DNA of 64,000 nucleotides from CAZNOG01 sp964574635 (lineage in GTDB: Bacteria; Bacteroidota; Bacteroidia; Flavobacteriales_D; Cryomorphaceae). Made by a program: the position numbers and the translations under genes. Positions within the stretch are counted from its first letter, which is position 1. Each line of letters starts with the position of its first letter. The stretch is from assembly GCA_964574635.1 (NCBI GenBank), contig CAZNOG010000009.1:1-64000 (forward strand), in the 5' to 3' direction. Under the pieces are notes generated by a model that was not told the origin of the DNA, did no database searches, and worked only from the letters and a program-made list of their open reading frames with translations. Shown here one piece after another: positions 9,300 to 16,872 of the stretch.

Positions 9300-10222
9300 T
9301 TCCCCCGGATGACATGGCCGACAAGCCGGACATTACCGGCCGAAATATACCGGGTCCACCCCGGGAAGAACCGGAGGGCCCCGATACAGCTCCCTCACAA
9401 TCCGCCGGTTCTCCGAAACACAAAAAGGACTTGCTCCCCATCGTCCTGCCCATCGGATTGGTGCTCCTGCTGTGGATCATCCACTTCATCGGGTTGGAAT
9501 TCGACCTGAACTTGCAGCGCTACGGATTGCGCCCGCGGTCGGTGGAGGGCTTGCGCGGAATCCTGACCATGCCCTTCCTCCACGGCAGTTGGAGCCATCT
9601 GTTCAACAACTCCGTGCCCCTGCTGGTACTCGGCTGGGCCTTGCTCACTTTTTACCGAAGCCTCGCCTTCAAAACACTCATCGGAATTTACATCATCAGC
9701 GGTATCTGGCTGTGGATTTCGGGTCGGCCATCCATCCACATCGGCGCGAGCGGCGTGGTGTACGGGCTGGCGGCTTTTTTGTTTTTGAGCGGGTGGCTCA
9801 GGCGGGAAAAGAAGGTCGCGGCGCTGTCGCTCTTGGTGGCTTTCTTGTACGGAGGTTTGTGGTGGGGCGTATTGCCGGTGGATCCCACCGTGAGTTGGGA
9901 AGGCCACCTCTGGGGTGGAATCGCGGGATTTACCCTCGCGTTATTGTATCGAAAACAAGGGCCGAAGAGAAAAGAATACCGATGGGAGCACGACGAGGAA
10001 CTCGAAAGAATCGCCCTCGGAAAACCGCCGCTATCGACGGAAACCGCCGAAGACCCACCGGCACGCACACCCGTGCGCCGAATGTCGCCCCGCATACACA
10101 CGGCCACCTCCACCGGAGGACGTAGCCGCATCGTGGTTCACTTCAAGCCCGCGGAAAAAAGGGTAAGGAAAAACGATGAAAGTGGGGATTCACCAGCGGA
10201 CGCGGACCGGAAACGAGAGTGA
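9296..10222 (+). CDS. Rhomboid family intramembrane serine protease
   Basis: Six-helix intramembrane protease of 308 residues. Catalytic serine S152 lies in GASG and catalytic H204 in WEGHLWGG, giving the Ser-His dyad; HGSWSHLFNN carries the conserved HxxxN of helix 2. A proline-rich cytoplasmic stretch of about 45 residues precedes the first helix, and a basic tail of about 80 residues follows the last. Substrate unknown. Coupled to the J-domain gene by ATGA. It converges on the FKBP gene, with a possible terminator between them. Confidence 0.93.
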   Translation: MIPPDDMADKPDITGRNIPGPPREEPEGPDTAPSQSAGSPKHKKDLLPIVLPIGLVLLLWIIHFIGLEFDLNLQRYGLRPRSVEGLRGILTMPFLHGSWSHLFNNSVPLLVLGWALLTFYRSLAFKTLIGIYIISGIWLWISGRPSIHIGASGVVYGLAAFLFLSGWLRREKKVAALSLLVAFLYGGLWWGVLPVDPTVSWEGHLWGGIAGFTLALLYRKQGPKRKEYRWEHDEELERIALGKPPLSTETAEDPPARTPVRRMSPRIHTATSTGGRSRIVVHFKPAEKRVRKNDESGDSPADADRKRE

Positions 10223-10232
10223 TTTACGCCGA

Positions 10233-10286
10233 CCGCGACCCCGGGCTCACCGCCGGTTGCGGGGCCCTTCGTCAAAACGTTTTTTT
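10233..10286 (+). terminator. Possible terminator after rhomboid gene
   Basis: Stem CCGCGACC (10233-10240) / GGTTGCGG (10255-10262) with one G-T pair, then seven T at 10280-10286. The T-run is about 17 nt beyond the stem, so this is a weak call. It lies between convergent genes. Confidence 0.35.
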
Positions 10287-10309
10287 GCTCTCAGGCTACG
10301 GTCGAGTCA

Positions 10310-10738
10310 TCAATTGATGGATACGACCTCGATCTCGAAAGTGAGTTCCTTGCCTGCCAGAGGGTGGTTGGCGTCGATGGTGATGTGGCTGTCGGAGACG
10401 TCGGTCACCCGAACGATGATTTGCTGTCCGTCGGGAAGGGTGGACGCCAATTGCTGTCCGACTTCGGGCTCCAAATCGGGAGGAAGTTGTGATTTGTCGA
10501 TTTTCTGAACCATTTCTTCCCGCAGCTCACCATAGGCGTCTTCCGACTTGATGGTCACGGTTTTGGTTTCGTTGATACCCATGCCGCGCACGGCGTCTTC
10601 AAAGCCGGGAATCATTTGTCCTTCCCCAACGGTAAATGACAAGGGCTCACGACCTTTGGAAGAGTCGAATACCTCTCCATCGGCGAGTGTTCCGGTGTAG
10701 TGAACGCTGACTTTGTCTTTGTCTTTTACTTTATCCAT
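10310..10738 (-). CDS. FKBP-type peptidyl-prolyl isomerase, SlyD-like
   Basis: Cytosolic prolyl cis-trans isomerase and chaperone of 142 residues. The split FKBP domain surrounds an insert-in-flap (about 70-125), as in SlyD: VHYTGTLADGEVFDSS, then IPGFEDAVRGM, and the closing LAGKELTFEIEVV. The metal-binding His-rich tail of E. coli SlyD is absent, as is usual outside enterobacteria. Single gene, divergent from the SPFH gene; a TAnnTTTG box lies 27 nt before the start. Confidence 0.93.
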   Translation of the reverse strand: MDKVKDKDKVSVHYTGTLADGEVFDSSKGREPLSFTVGEGQMIPGFEDAVRGMGINETKTVTIKSEDAYGELREEMVQKIDKSQLPPDLEPEVGQQLASTLPDGQQIIVRVTDVSDSHITIDANHPLAGKELTFEIEVVSIN

Positions 10739-10765
10739 TGCTTGTGGTTGAAATTAATGAATCCG

Positions 10766-10773
10766 CAAAGCTA
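10766..10773 (-). promoter_or_regulatory. -7 box TAGCTTTG for FKBP gene
   Basis: Minus-strand TAGCTTTG matches TAnnTTTG and lies 27 nt upstream of the FKBP start. Confidence 0.5.
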
Positions 10774-10797
10774 TACATCTCAATTGCTTTTCTTCAA

Positions 10798-10805
10798 TAA
10801 CTTTG
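10798..10805 (+). promoter_or_regulatory. -7 box TAACTTTG for SPFH gene
   Basis: Plus-strand TAACTTTG matches TAnnTTTG and lies 54 nt upstream of the SPFH start, in the divergent 121-bp gap. Confidence 0.5.
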
Positions 10806-10831
10806 CGCTTTTATTTCCTCCCGGGACTTAT

Positions 10832-10848
10832 CCCCACAAAAACCCAAA
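10832..10848 (+). repeat. Short intergenic motif CCCACAAAAACCCAAA
   Basis: Copy of the recurrent motif, here within the presumed 5' leader of the SPFH gene, about 11 nt before its ATG. Other copies: 4363, 19008 (minus), 38718, 54392 and 63476 (minus). Confidence 0.6.
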
Positions 10849-10859
10849 GCATCCGACCC

Positions 10860-11678
10860 ATGGAACCAGAACAAAGAAAATGGATCATCACAGGCATCGT
10901 ATCCTTCGTAGTATTGGTCATCTTATGGCAAACCGCCACGGTGACCATCGGTGCCGGCGAAGCGGGAGTGCTCTATCGCCAATTCGGGGGCGGTACCGTT
11001 ACGGACCGTTCGTACAATGAAGGTTTTCACTTCATCGCCCCTTGGAACAAAATGTTCATCTATAATGTTCGAAACCAAGAAGAGCGGGAAACCATGACCG
11101 CCCTCTCCAAAAACGGTTTGACGATCGAAGCCGAAATGTCCATCCGTTTCCGACCCATCGAGTCTGAAATCGGAATGATCCACAAAACCATCGGCCAAGG
11201 CTACCGCGAAATCGTGGTGATGCCCGAAGTGCGGTCATCCACCAGGAAAGTGATCGGCCGTTACGACCCTGAAGAATTGTACTCGTCCAAGCGCGATTTC
11301 ATCCAGGAAGAAATTTTCCGCGACGTGTCCGAACGACTCGAAAGAATGAACATCTACCTCGACGCCGTTCTGATTCGCGGCATCGAACTTCCTCCGAACA
11401 TCAAGGAAGCCATCGAGAAAAAGCTCAAACAAGAGCAGGAAAGCAAGGAATACGAATTCCGCATCGCCAAGGAAGAAAAAGAAGCCCAGAGAAAACGAAT
11501 CGAAGCACAGGGTATCAAGGACTTCCAGGACATTGTTTCGGAGGGTATTTCCGACAAGCTGCTCCGATGGAAGGGCATCGAAGCCACTTTGGAACTCTCG
11601 AAATCGACGAATTCAAAAGTGGTGGTCATCGGACAAGGCAGCGACGGACTTCCTCTGATTCTCGGCGGCAACAATTGA
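10860..11678 (+). CDS. SPFH/prohibitin domain membrane protein
   Basis: Protein of 272 residues with one N-terminal membrane helix (about 9-27, TGIVSFVVLVILWQTATVTI), then an SPFH/band-7 domain (VTIGAGEAGVLYRQFGG to about 190) and a charged coiled coil (about 190-235, EKKLKQEQESKEYEFRIAKE). It is expected to oligomerise at the membrane like prohibitins; the substrate is unknown. ATG 10860 starts just before the membrane helix; further upstream in-frame codons encode no conserved sequence. Its stop is in frame with, and 6 nt before, the TTG start of the next gene. Confidence 0.9.
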   Translation: MEPEQRKWIITGIVSFVVLVILWQTATVTIGAGEAGVLYRQFGGGTVTDRSYNEGFHFIAPWNKMFIYNVRNQEERETMTALSKNGLTIEAEMSIRFRPIESEIGMIHKTIGQGYREIVVMPEVRSSTRKVIGRYDPEELYSSKRDFIQEEIFRDVSERLERMNIYLDAVLIRGIELPPNIKEAIEKKLKQEQESKEYEFRIAKEEKEAQRKRIEAQGIKDFQDIVSEGISDKLLRWKGIEATLELSKSTNSKVVVIGQGSDGLPLILGGNN

Positions 11679-11684
11679 TTTTCC

Positions 11685-12266
11685 TTGCACCGGTACTACT
11701 GCATTTACAAGCCCTTCGGCATGCTGAGCCAATTCTCGCGCGAAGGCGACCGACCTACCTTGGCCGACTTGTTCCCTTTTGAAAAGGACGTCTATCCGGT
11801 GGGTCGGTTGGACGCCGACAGCGAAGGCCTGCTCATCTTGACGAACGACAAGGCGTTGAACGCGGCCTTGCTCAATCCGGCCAACGGCCACCGCCGCACC
11901 TATTGGGTGCAAGTGGAAGGAAAGATCACCGACCGGGCGCTGAAGCAATTGGAAGAGGGCGTGGAATTTCGGGTCAAAGGCCAGTCTCACGTGTCCAAAC
12001 CCGCTACGGCGCGCAAGATCGACGAGCCCGAACTGCCTCCGAGAAACCCTCCCATTCGGTTTCGCAAAAACGTGCCCACCGACTGGGTGGAGCTCCGGCT
12101 TTCGGAGGGCAAAAACCGGCAAGTGAGGCGCATGGTGGCCGCGGTGGGGTTTCCCGCGTTGCGATTGGTGCGCAGCGCCATTGAATCGCTCACCATCGAA
12201 GGGATGGCCGACGGCGATGTGCGCGAGCTTTCGGGAGAAGATTTGAGGTTGTTGATGAAACATTAA
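11685..12266 (+). CDS. 23S rRNA pseudouridine synthase, RluE-like
   Basis: RsuA/RluE-type enzyme of 193 residues converting a uridine of rRNA to pseudouridine. Conserved YCIYKPFGMLSQF start, catalytic D43 in GRLDADSEGLL, and the late motif EGKNRQVRRM. No S4 domain, which fits RluE (23S rRNA U2457 in E. coli) rather than RsuA/RluB; the exact site is inferred. The start must be TTG 11685: the upstream SPFH stop is in the same frame, and the first ATG would remove the conserved N-terminus. Probably co-transcribed with the SPFH gene (6-nt gap). Confidence 0.9.
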   Translation: MHRYYCIYKPFGMLSQFSREGDRPTLADLFPFEKDVYPVGRLDADSEGLLILTNDKALNAALLNPANGHRRTYWVQVEGKITDRALKQLEEGVEFRVKGQSHVSKPATARKIDEPELPPRNPPIRFRKNVPTDWVELRLSEGKNRQVRRMVAAVGFPALRLVRSAIESLTIEGMADGDVRELSGEDLRLLMKH

Positions 12267-12295
12267 ATTTGAAACCAAATCCCAATTAGCCGGTC

Positions 12296-13039
12296 ATGTT
12301 CATCGTTCGGGTATTGCGGATGTCGGTGATCGTTTTTTTCACCATCATCAGCGGCCTCATCCTCACCTTGGCCTTCTGGTGTCCGAATCAAAGGCTGTAT
12401 TATTTCGTGAGTCACCGCATTTGGGGCCCGGGATTGTTGTGGGCCTCGGGCGCGAAAGTGCGCATCGAAGGGTTGGACCGAGTAAGGAACCTCCCCCCGG
12501 CCATTTACTTCGCCAACCACAGATCCTACTTGGACATCCCGGCGATGATGGCGGCATTCGACCTGCCTCTGTATTTCATCGCCAAGATCGAACTGCGGAA
12601 AGTGCCCTTTCTCGGGTGGGCCATGCGAGCGGTGGGGATGGTGTTCGTGGACCGAAAAAATTCGGAAAAGGCCCGACAATCCATCCAAAAGGCCGGTGAA
12701 ATCATCCGGGGCGGAAAGAACATCGCCGCGTATCCCGAAGGTACGCGCAGCAAAACTACCGAGCTGCTGACTTTCAAGAAAGGCACCTTCGCCCTGGCGA
12801 TCCGGGAAGGCATTCCCCTCGTTCCCGTGGCATTGGTCGGCACGGAGAAAATCGATTTGAACAAGGGCTTCACGGGTCGGATTCCCATCGTGATTCGCGT
12901 GGGAAAGCCGTTTATGCCGGAGGAAATCGCGGGCATGAGTCCGGTGCAATTGGCCGGTGAGGCGCGCAGCCGCGTGGCCGAATTGCTGGGTACTGCGGTG
13001 AAAGAACCTGCGGCGGTGGAAGCAAAAACCAACGCGTGA
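12296..13039 (+). CDS. plsC: 1-acyl-sn-glycerol-3-phosphate acyltransferase
   Basis: PlsC-family acyltransferase of 247 residues that acylates lysophosphatidic acid at the inner membrane to make phosphatidic acid. It has an N-terminal membrane helix (about 8-28), the catalytic HX4D motif in NHRSYLD (H75, D80), the substrate-binding FVDRKN, and PEGTRS (E148). The normal length makes an intact enzyme likely. It starts 29 bp after the pseudouridine synthase and may belong to the same transcript. Confidence 0.92.
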   Translation: MFIVRVLRMSVIVFFTIISGLILTLAFWCPNQRLYYFVSHRIWGPGLLWASGAKVRIEGLDRVRNLPPAIYFANHRSYLDIPAMMAAFDLPLYFIAKIELRKVPFLGWAMRAVGMVFVDRKNSEKARQSIQKAGEIIRGGKNIAAYPEGTRSKTTELLTFKKGTFALAIREGIPLVPVALVGTEKIDLNKGFTGRIPIVIRVGKPFMPEEIAGMSPVQLAGEARSRVAELLGTAVKEPAAVEAKTNA

Positions 13040-13138
13040 ACCGTTGGTGCCGGCCTTTCCAAGTCGGAAATCCGGATTATTTTTGAAAAATCGGCGGGGA
13101 GGAATTCCTCGACCAAAACGCAAATGACATTCTAAACA

Positions 13139-13855
13139 ATGGGAAGAGCATTCGAATTCAGAAAGGAACGCAAATTCAAACGTTGGGCGAAGATGAGCAA
13201 AGTCTTCACCCGCTTGGGCAAAGACATCGTGATCGCAGTGAAGGAAGGAGGGCCCGATCCGGAAACCAACTCTAAATTGCGCGCCGTCATTCAGAACTGC
13301 AAGGATGCCAATATGCCCAAAGACAACATCGAAAGGGCCATCAAGCGCGCGAGCAATAAGGACCAAGCCGATTACAAGCAGGTGGTTTACGAAGGATTCG
13401 GACCCCACGGGGTGGCCATCTTGGTGGAAACCGCCACCGACAATCCCACGAGAACAGTGGCCAATCTCCGCCTTCACTTCAACAAGTGCAACGGCACATT
13501 GGGCGTTTCGGGCTCCGTGGAATTCCTTTTCGAACACCAGTGTTTTTTCAAGATCGCCAAAGGTGATTTCGACCCCGAAGAACTCGAACTGGAGTTGATC
13601 GACTACGGTGCGGACGAAATATTCGAAGAGGACGACACCATCGTGATCTACGCGCCTTTCCAATCCTACGGCGCACTTCAAAAAGCCATCGAAGAGCGGG
13701 GTCTCGAAGTCATCAATTCCGGATTCGACCGAATCCCCCACGACACCAAGTCCCTGTCCGGTGAACAGGCCGCGGAAGTGGAAACTCTGATCGAACGTCT
13801 CGAAGAAGACGACGACGTGCAGAACGTCTTCCACAACATGGTATCGCCCGACTGA
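13139..13855 (+). CDS. YebC/PmpR family protein
   Basis: Protein of 238 residues of the YebC/TACO1 family, known as a transcriptional regulator in some bacteria and recently linked to translation at difficult sequences. Conserved start MGRAFEFRKERKFKRWAKM, then VKEGGPDPETNSKLR and ANMPKDNIERAIKRAS, with VYEGFGPHGVAILVE and the acidic third domain. Family members are usually 235-250 residues. It is 99 bp downstream of plsC. A weak stem (13916-13947) followed by five T may terminate it. Confidence 0.93.
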   Translation: MGRAFEFRKERKFKRWAKMSKVFTRLGKDIVIAVKEGGPDPETNSKLRAVIQNCKDANMPKDNIERAIKRASNKDQADYKQVVYEGFGPHGVAILVETATDNPTRTVANLRLHFNKCNGTLGVSGSVEFLFEHQCFFKIAKGDFDPEELELELIDYGADEIFEEDDTIVIYAPFQSYGALQKAIEERGLEVINSGFDRIPHDTKSLSGEQAAEVETLIERLEEDDDVQNVFHNMVSPD

Positions 13856-14437
13856 CGATGGGGAAGAACACCCGCCGATTTTCGACTCACCGCCATTTTA
13901 CCCTTGTATAATTGAGGTACCCGACCGGGAGGAGCGGCTACCTTTTTACGCCCCGAACAAACTTCTACGACGTGACCGCTTCCGTCCCGACGACGGCAAC
14001 GACGCCGCTCCCGACGGAAAATCGCATCGGATAAAAATGAATAGAGACGGGAATTCCACACTCATTTTGGTATCCAAATTCCTATGCCAGGGTGTTCTTC
14101 ACGGCGGGCAACATGGCATGCCCGTCGTTTACAACATCTTGTTTCAGGTGTCTAAACCTCCGGCTACACGAATAAATCGCCGCCCGGCGAAGCTCAAACA
14201 AGCGGTCCGAAAACGAAATTCAAAAAAAATCCTTAACGCGTCGAGGATGGTCCACAAACCTAACCCAAAAGCACACAAGCAGCCCACCACCTGTCTTTGA
14301 GTCAATTCCCATTTTTTTCCGCCCTCACCGGAGATGTTTGATTTCATAAAGTAATACTGAAATTATGCCAATTATTCCGTATTATATTATATTCGACTAA
14401 ATTTGCAATAGGATTATCGTAAAAATAACTTCATACA
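13856..14437. other. Long intergenic region, 582 bp
   Basis: Only weak signals: a GGTA-C-CCG / CGG-C-TACC stem followed by TTTTT (13916-13947), a possible terminator for the YebC gene, and an AT-rich stretch (14350-14437) with a promoter box before the next gene. Two short open frames here (14037-14300 plus, 14144-14347 minus) have no recognisable features, and I do not call them genes. Confidence 0.5.
14398..14405 (+). promoter_or_regulatory. -7 box TAAATTTG
   Basis: Matches TAnnTTTG in an unusually AT-rich stretch, 32 nt before the start of the AT-hook/H1-like protein gene. Confidence 0.5.
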
Positions 14438-16510
14438 ATGGCTGGCAACACCCGACTTACCGAGCTCAAGGAACTATATAACGCATTGACCCGCGCGGAG
14501 AAACAAACCCTCGCGATATACGCCAAATCATACGAAGACGCGCTGATACCCATCTTTCGCGGCACGGGAAAATTCGTGGAAACCTTGGAAAACAATCCGG
14601 ATATCACGATGGCCGAAATGGTCAAGGAGGTGAAGATCGGTGCGAAAGACACTATGGCAATCAATTCACTGATACTCCGAGTGGAGGAATTGATCATGCA
14701 AGTGACCGTTCTCGATCAAAACCTGCACCGACCCGGGGTGTACCGAAACCGCTTCCGAATCCACGCCGCCAACGAGAAAAAACTCATTCAAGCGAAAATA
14801 TTCCTGGATCGCGGCAAGATCAAGGAAGTGGAAAAAATGTTGCTGGACGTTCAGACCAAAGCGGACAAATACGAGATTCCCGAACAAGTCGTGGAGTCAC
14901 TGGAATTGCAGCGCCTCATCGCTCTGGAGTGGCGAAGCCTGCGCACCTTCAACCGTCTGGAAAGCGAGTTGGAAGATGCCCGTCGAAAACCCGAGTGGCA
15001 CAGCCAAGCGGAAGACATTTACCTGCATTTCCGCCTTGTGCAAAAGCGGGAACCCTTCAACCGGGAAGAGCTCGCCAAATTCGGTGAGAGATTCAAAGAA
15101 TTGGTCGCCACCTACCCTTCCGATACCGTAAAATATTATTCCGAAAAAATCCAAGTCGCCCTCGAAAGGCTGGATTACGATTTCACCGCCGCAGCCCAAC
15201 GCGTTCAGAATCTGCTCGACTTGGTGGAGAATTCCCCGGCCCTGAAAAGCAAACGCATCAGCAGCGATTTGTACTACGACTTGGGCTACATCCAAGTACA
15301 ACGGCGCAACTTGACAGGGGCGGTCGATGCCTTCACCAAGGGCGAAAAGCTCGTGAAAAACGAGATGTATGAGAACTACCGCTTCAAGCGCGACCTGCTC
15401 TTGCTGGATTTGTACCAAGACAAAATCGACGCGGCCAAGGATACCGTTGAAACCAGAATCAATTCCACCTACACGCGACAAAAGTCCTTCGCTTCCACGC
15501 AGTACCACTATTTGAGGGCCTTCGTGGCGTTTGCCGGCAAAAATCACCGCACGGCGGTACGGCAATTGTCCGAAGAAATCAAAGTGATGGAAAATCCCGA
15601 AATCCGCGAAGCGCTCGGTCATCACGTATTGCTGTTGATGGCCGCATCCGAAATGCAGCACCCCGAGTCGAAGGCGCCGGCCAAGGACGTGAAGGAAGCC
15701 AAGGAAGCCGCCATGAAATCGGTGGAGAGGCTCAAGAAAATCGCAACCGATCCGGACCTGACGGCACGGGAATCGACGATCATCGACTTGATGCTGAAGC
15801 TGGCCGAAAAGGATTTCAACTTCAAAAAGGCGTACAAATCGGTGAAGAGGTATTTGGTGAGATTGCGAAAGCAAAAGGACGACCTCATCTGGCGCCCATT
15901 CTCCTTCGAGATCATGCCGATTCAATACTGGTACGAAGCGCGGATCGACGGAAGAAGAACCGGATCGAAATTGCCCCCGTCACCGGGCGTCGCGGAAGAA
16001 ACACCCGACCTCAGTGCCATGGCCGCTGAAATGCCGCCCCGTCCACCTCGCAAACGAGGCCGACCAAAAGGCTCTAAAAACGTAGCGGGAACCAAGGCCA
16101 AAAAAACCGCGGCAGCCAAAACGACCAAAACGGCAAAAGCTACAAAAGCTACCAAAGCCGCCAAGACGACCAAAACGGCGAAAACCGCCGCCACTGCCAA
16201 AAAAGGTACCGCGAAAGCGGCTTCAACCGCAGCGGTAAAAAAGTCGCCGGCGACGAAGACCTCGAAAGCCAACTCAAAGTCGAACACCGCGAAGGCACCT
16301 AAAGCGGGCGCCAAGACCACCGCGGCCTCCGCGCCCAAAACCCCGACCAAAAAAGCGGGCAAGTCGGCCGCTTCGGCAACGAAAACAGGCGGGAAAAAAG
16401 CCACCAAAGCGGCGACCAAAACCGCCGTGGTAGGCAAATCCACCCCCGCCAAGAAGACGAAGTCTTCCACCGCAAAAGGAAAAAACGCCAAGTCGAACAA
16501 GAAAAAATAA
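14438..16510 (+). CDS. Helical protein with AT-hook and H1-like tail
   Basis: 690 residues, function unknown. Residues 1 to about 510 are predominantly alpha-helical, with TPR-like stretches (DLGYIQVQRRNLTGAVDAF) and no enzyme motif. At residues 538-544 lies an AT-hook core, RKRGRPK, which binds the minor groove of AT-rich DNA in known proteins. Residues about 550-690 are a low-complexity Lys/Ala/Thr tail like the C-terminal domain of histone H1 and bacterial H1-like proteins. The combination suggests a DNA-binding or nucoid-organising protein whose helical body binds partners (inference). It stands alone, after a long AT-rich upstream region. The tail is coded by varied codons, so it is not a recent simple repeat. 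Confidence 0.88.
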   Translation: MAGNTRLTELKELYNALTRAEKQTLAIYAKSYEDALIPIFRGTGKFVETLENNPDITMAEMVKEVKIGAKDTMAINSLILRVEELIMQVTVLDQNLHRPGVYRNRFRIHAANEKKLIQAKIFLDRGKIKEVEKMLLDVQTKADKYEIPEQVVESLELQRLIALEWRSLRTFNRLESELEDARRKPEWHSQAEDIYLHFRLVQKREPFNREELAKFGERFKELVATYPSDTVKYYSEKIQVALERLDYDFTAAAQRVQNLLDLVENSPALKSKRISSDLYYDLGYIQVQRRNLTGAVDAFTKGEKLVKNEMYENYRFKRDLLLLDLYQDKIDAAKDTVETRINSTYTRQKSFASTQYHYLRAFVAFAGKNHRTAVRQLSEEIKVMENPEIREALGHHVLLLMAASEMQHPESKAPAKDVKEAKEAAMKSVERLKKIATDPDLTARESTIIDLMLKLAEKDFNFKKAYKSVKRYLVRLRKQKDDLIWRPFSFEIMPIQYWYEARIDGRRTGSKLPPSPGVAEETPDLSAMAAEMPPRPPRKRGRPKGSKNVAGTKAKKTAAAKTTKTAKATKATKAAKTTKTAKTAATAKKGTAKAASTAAVKKSPATKTSKANSKSNTAKAPKAGAKTTAASAPKTPTKKAGKSAASATKTGGKKATKAATKTAVVGKSTPAKKTKSSTAKGKNAKSNKKK

Positions 16511-16553
16511 TACGACCCTTTGACCTCGATCCAAAGTCGAGACGGGTTCATCC

Positions 16554-16693
16554 GCGAGGGGTGTAGGCGGCATCCCCGCGCCGGATGCGGGGCATGGGCA
16601 TGTAGACCGGCGTAGCGACCTTGGAAGCTCACGCCGCGGCTTACTTGGACACCCGGCGACAACGCGGGATATAGCCGGAAACCCGACCCCGGG
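16554..16693 (-). repeat. Structured intergenic repeat, copy C
   Basis: Minus-strand copy in the 362-bp gap before the copper ATPase gene. Read on the minus strand it gives CCCGGGGTCGGGTTTCCGG, CTATATCCCGCG, and at the end CGCGGGGATGCCGCC with CCCCTCGCGG. Outer arms CCCGCG (16575-16580) and CGCGGG (16663-16668) are complementary. A shorter local hairpin (CCCCGC/GCGGGG) is also possible at the terminal arm. The rest of 16511-16860 shows no gene. Confidence 0.65.
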
Positions 16694-16860
16694 CACCAAG
16701 GTCAACCCGCCCACGGTTTTTCCCTCCACTGCAACGGAAAACCTCCATCCCGGAACCCGCCCGGGGGCGCGGCCAAAACCTTCTCAAAAATCCATGCACG
16801 CCTGAAATAACGGGCGTTTTCCGACGTCGGGACAATCAGGACACATTGGTGTTTTATCCG

Positions 16861-16868
16861 TATTTTTG
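16861..16868 (+). promoter_or_regulatory. -7 box TATTTTTG, 4 nt before copA start
   Basis: Matches TAnnTTTG and ends 4 nt before ATG 16873, the same spacing as at the WD40 and pyrE genes. This suggests a leaderless transcript. Confidence 0.5.
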
Positions 16869-16872
16869 CAGC

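Noticed and set aside
12263..13834. 523-codon minus-strand frame across plsC and the YebC gene
   Set aside because: Runs antisense through two clear genes; composition rich in His/Arg/Gly, typical of a shadow frame.
14144..14347. 67-codon minus-strand frame with one hydrophobic stretch
   Set aside because: No family resemblance, no promoter or binding site, and an overlapping plus-strand frame equally unsupported.
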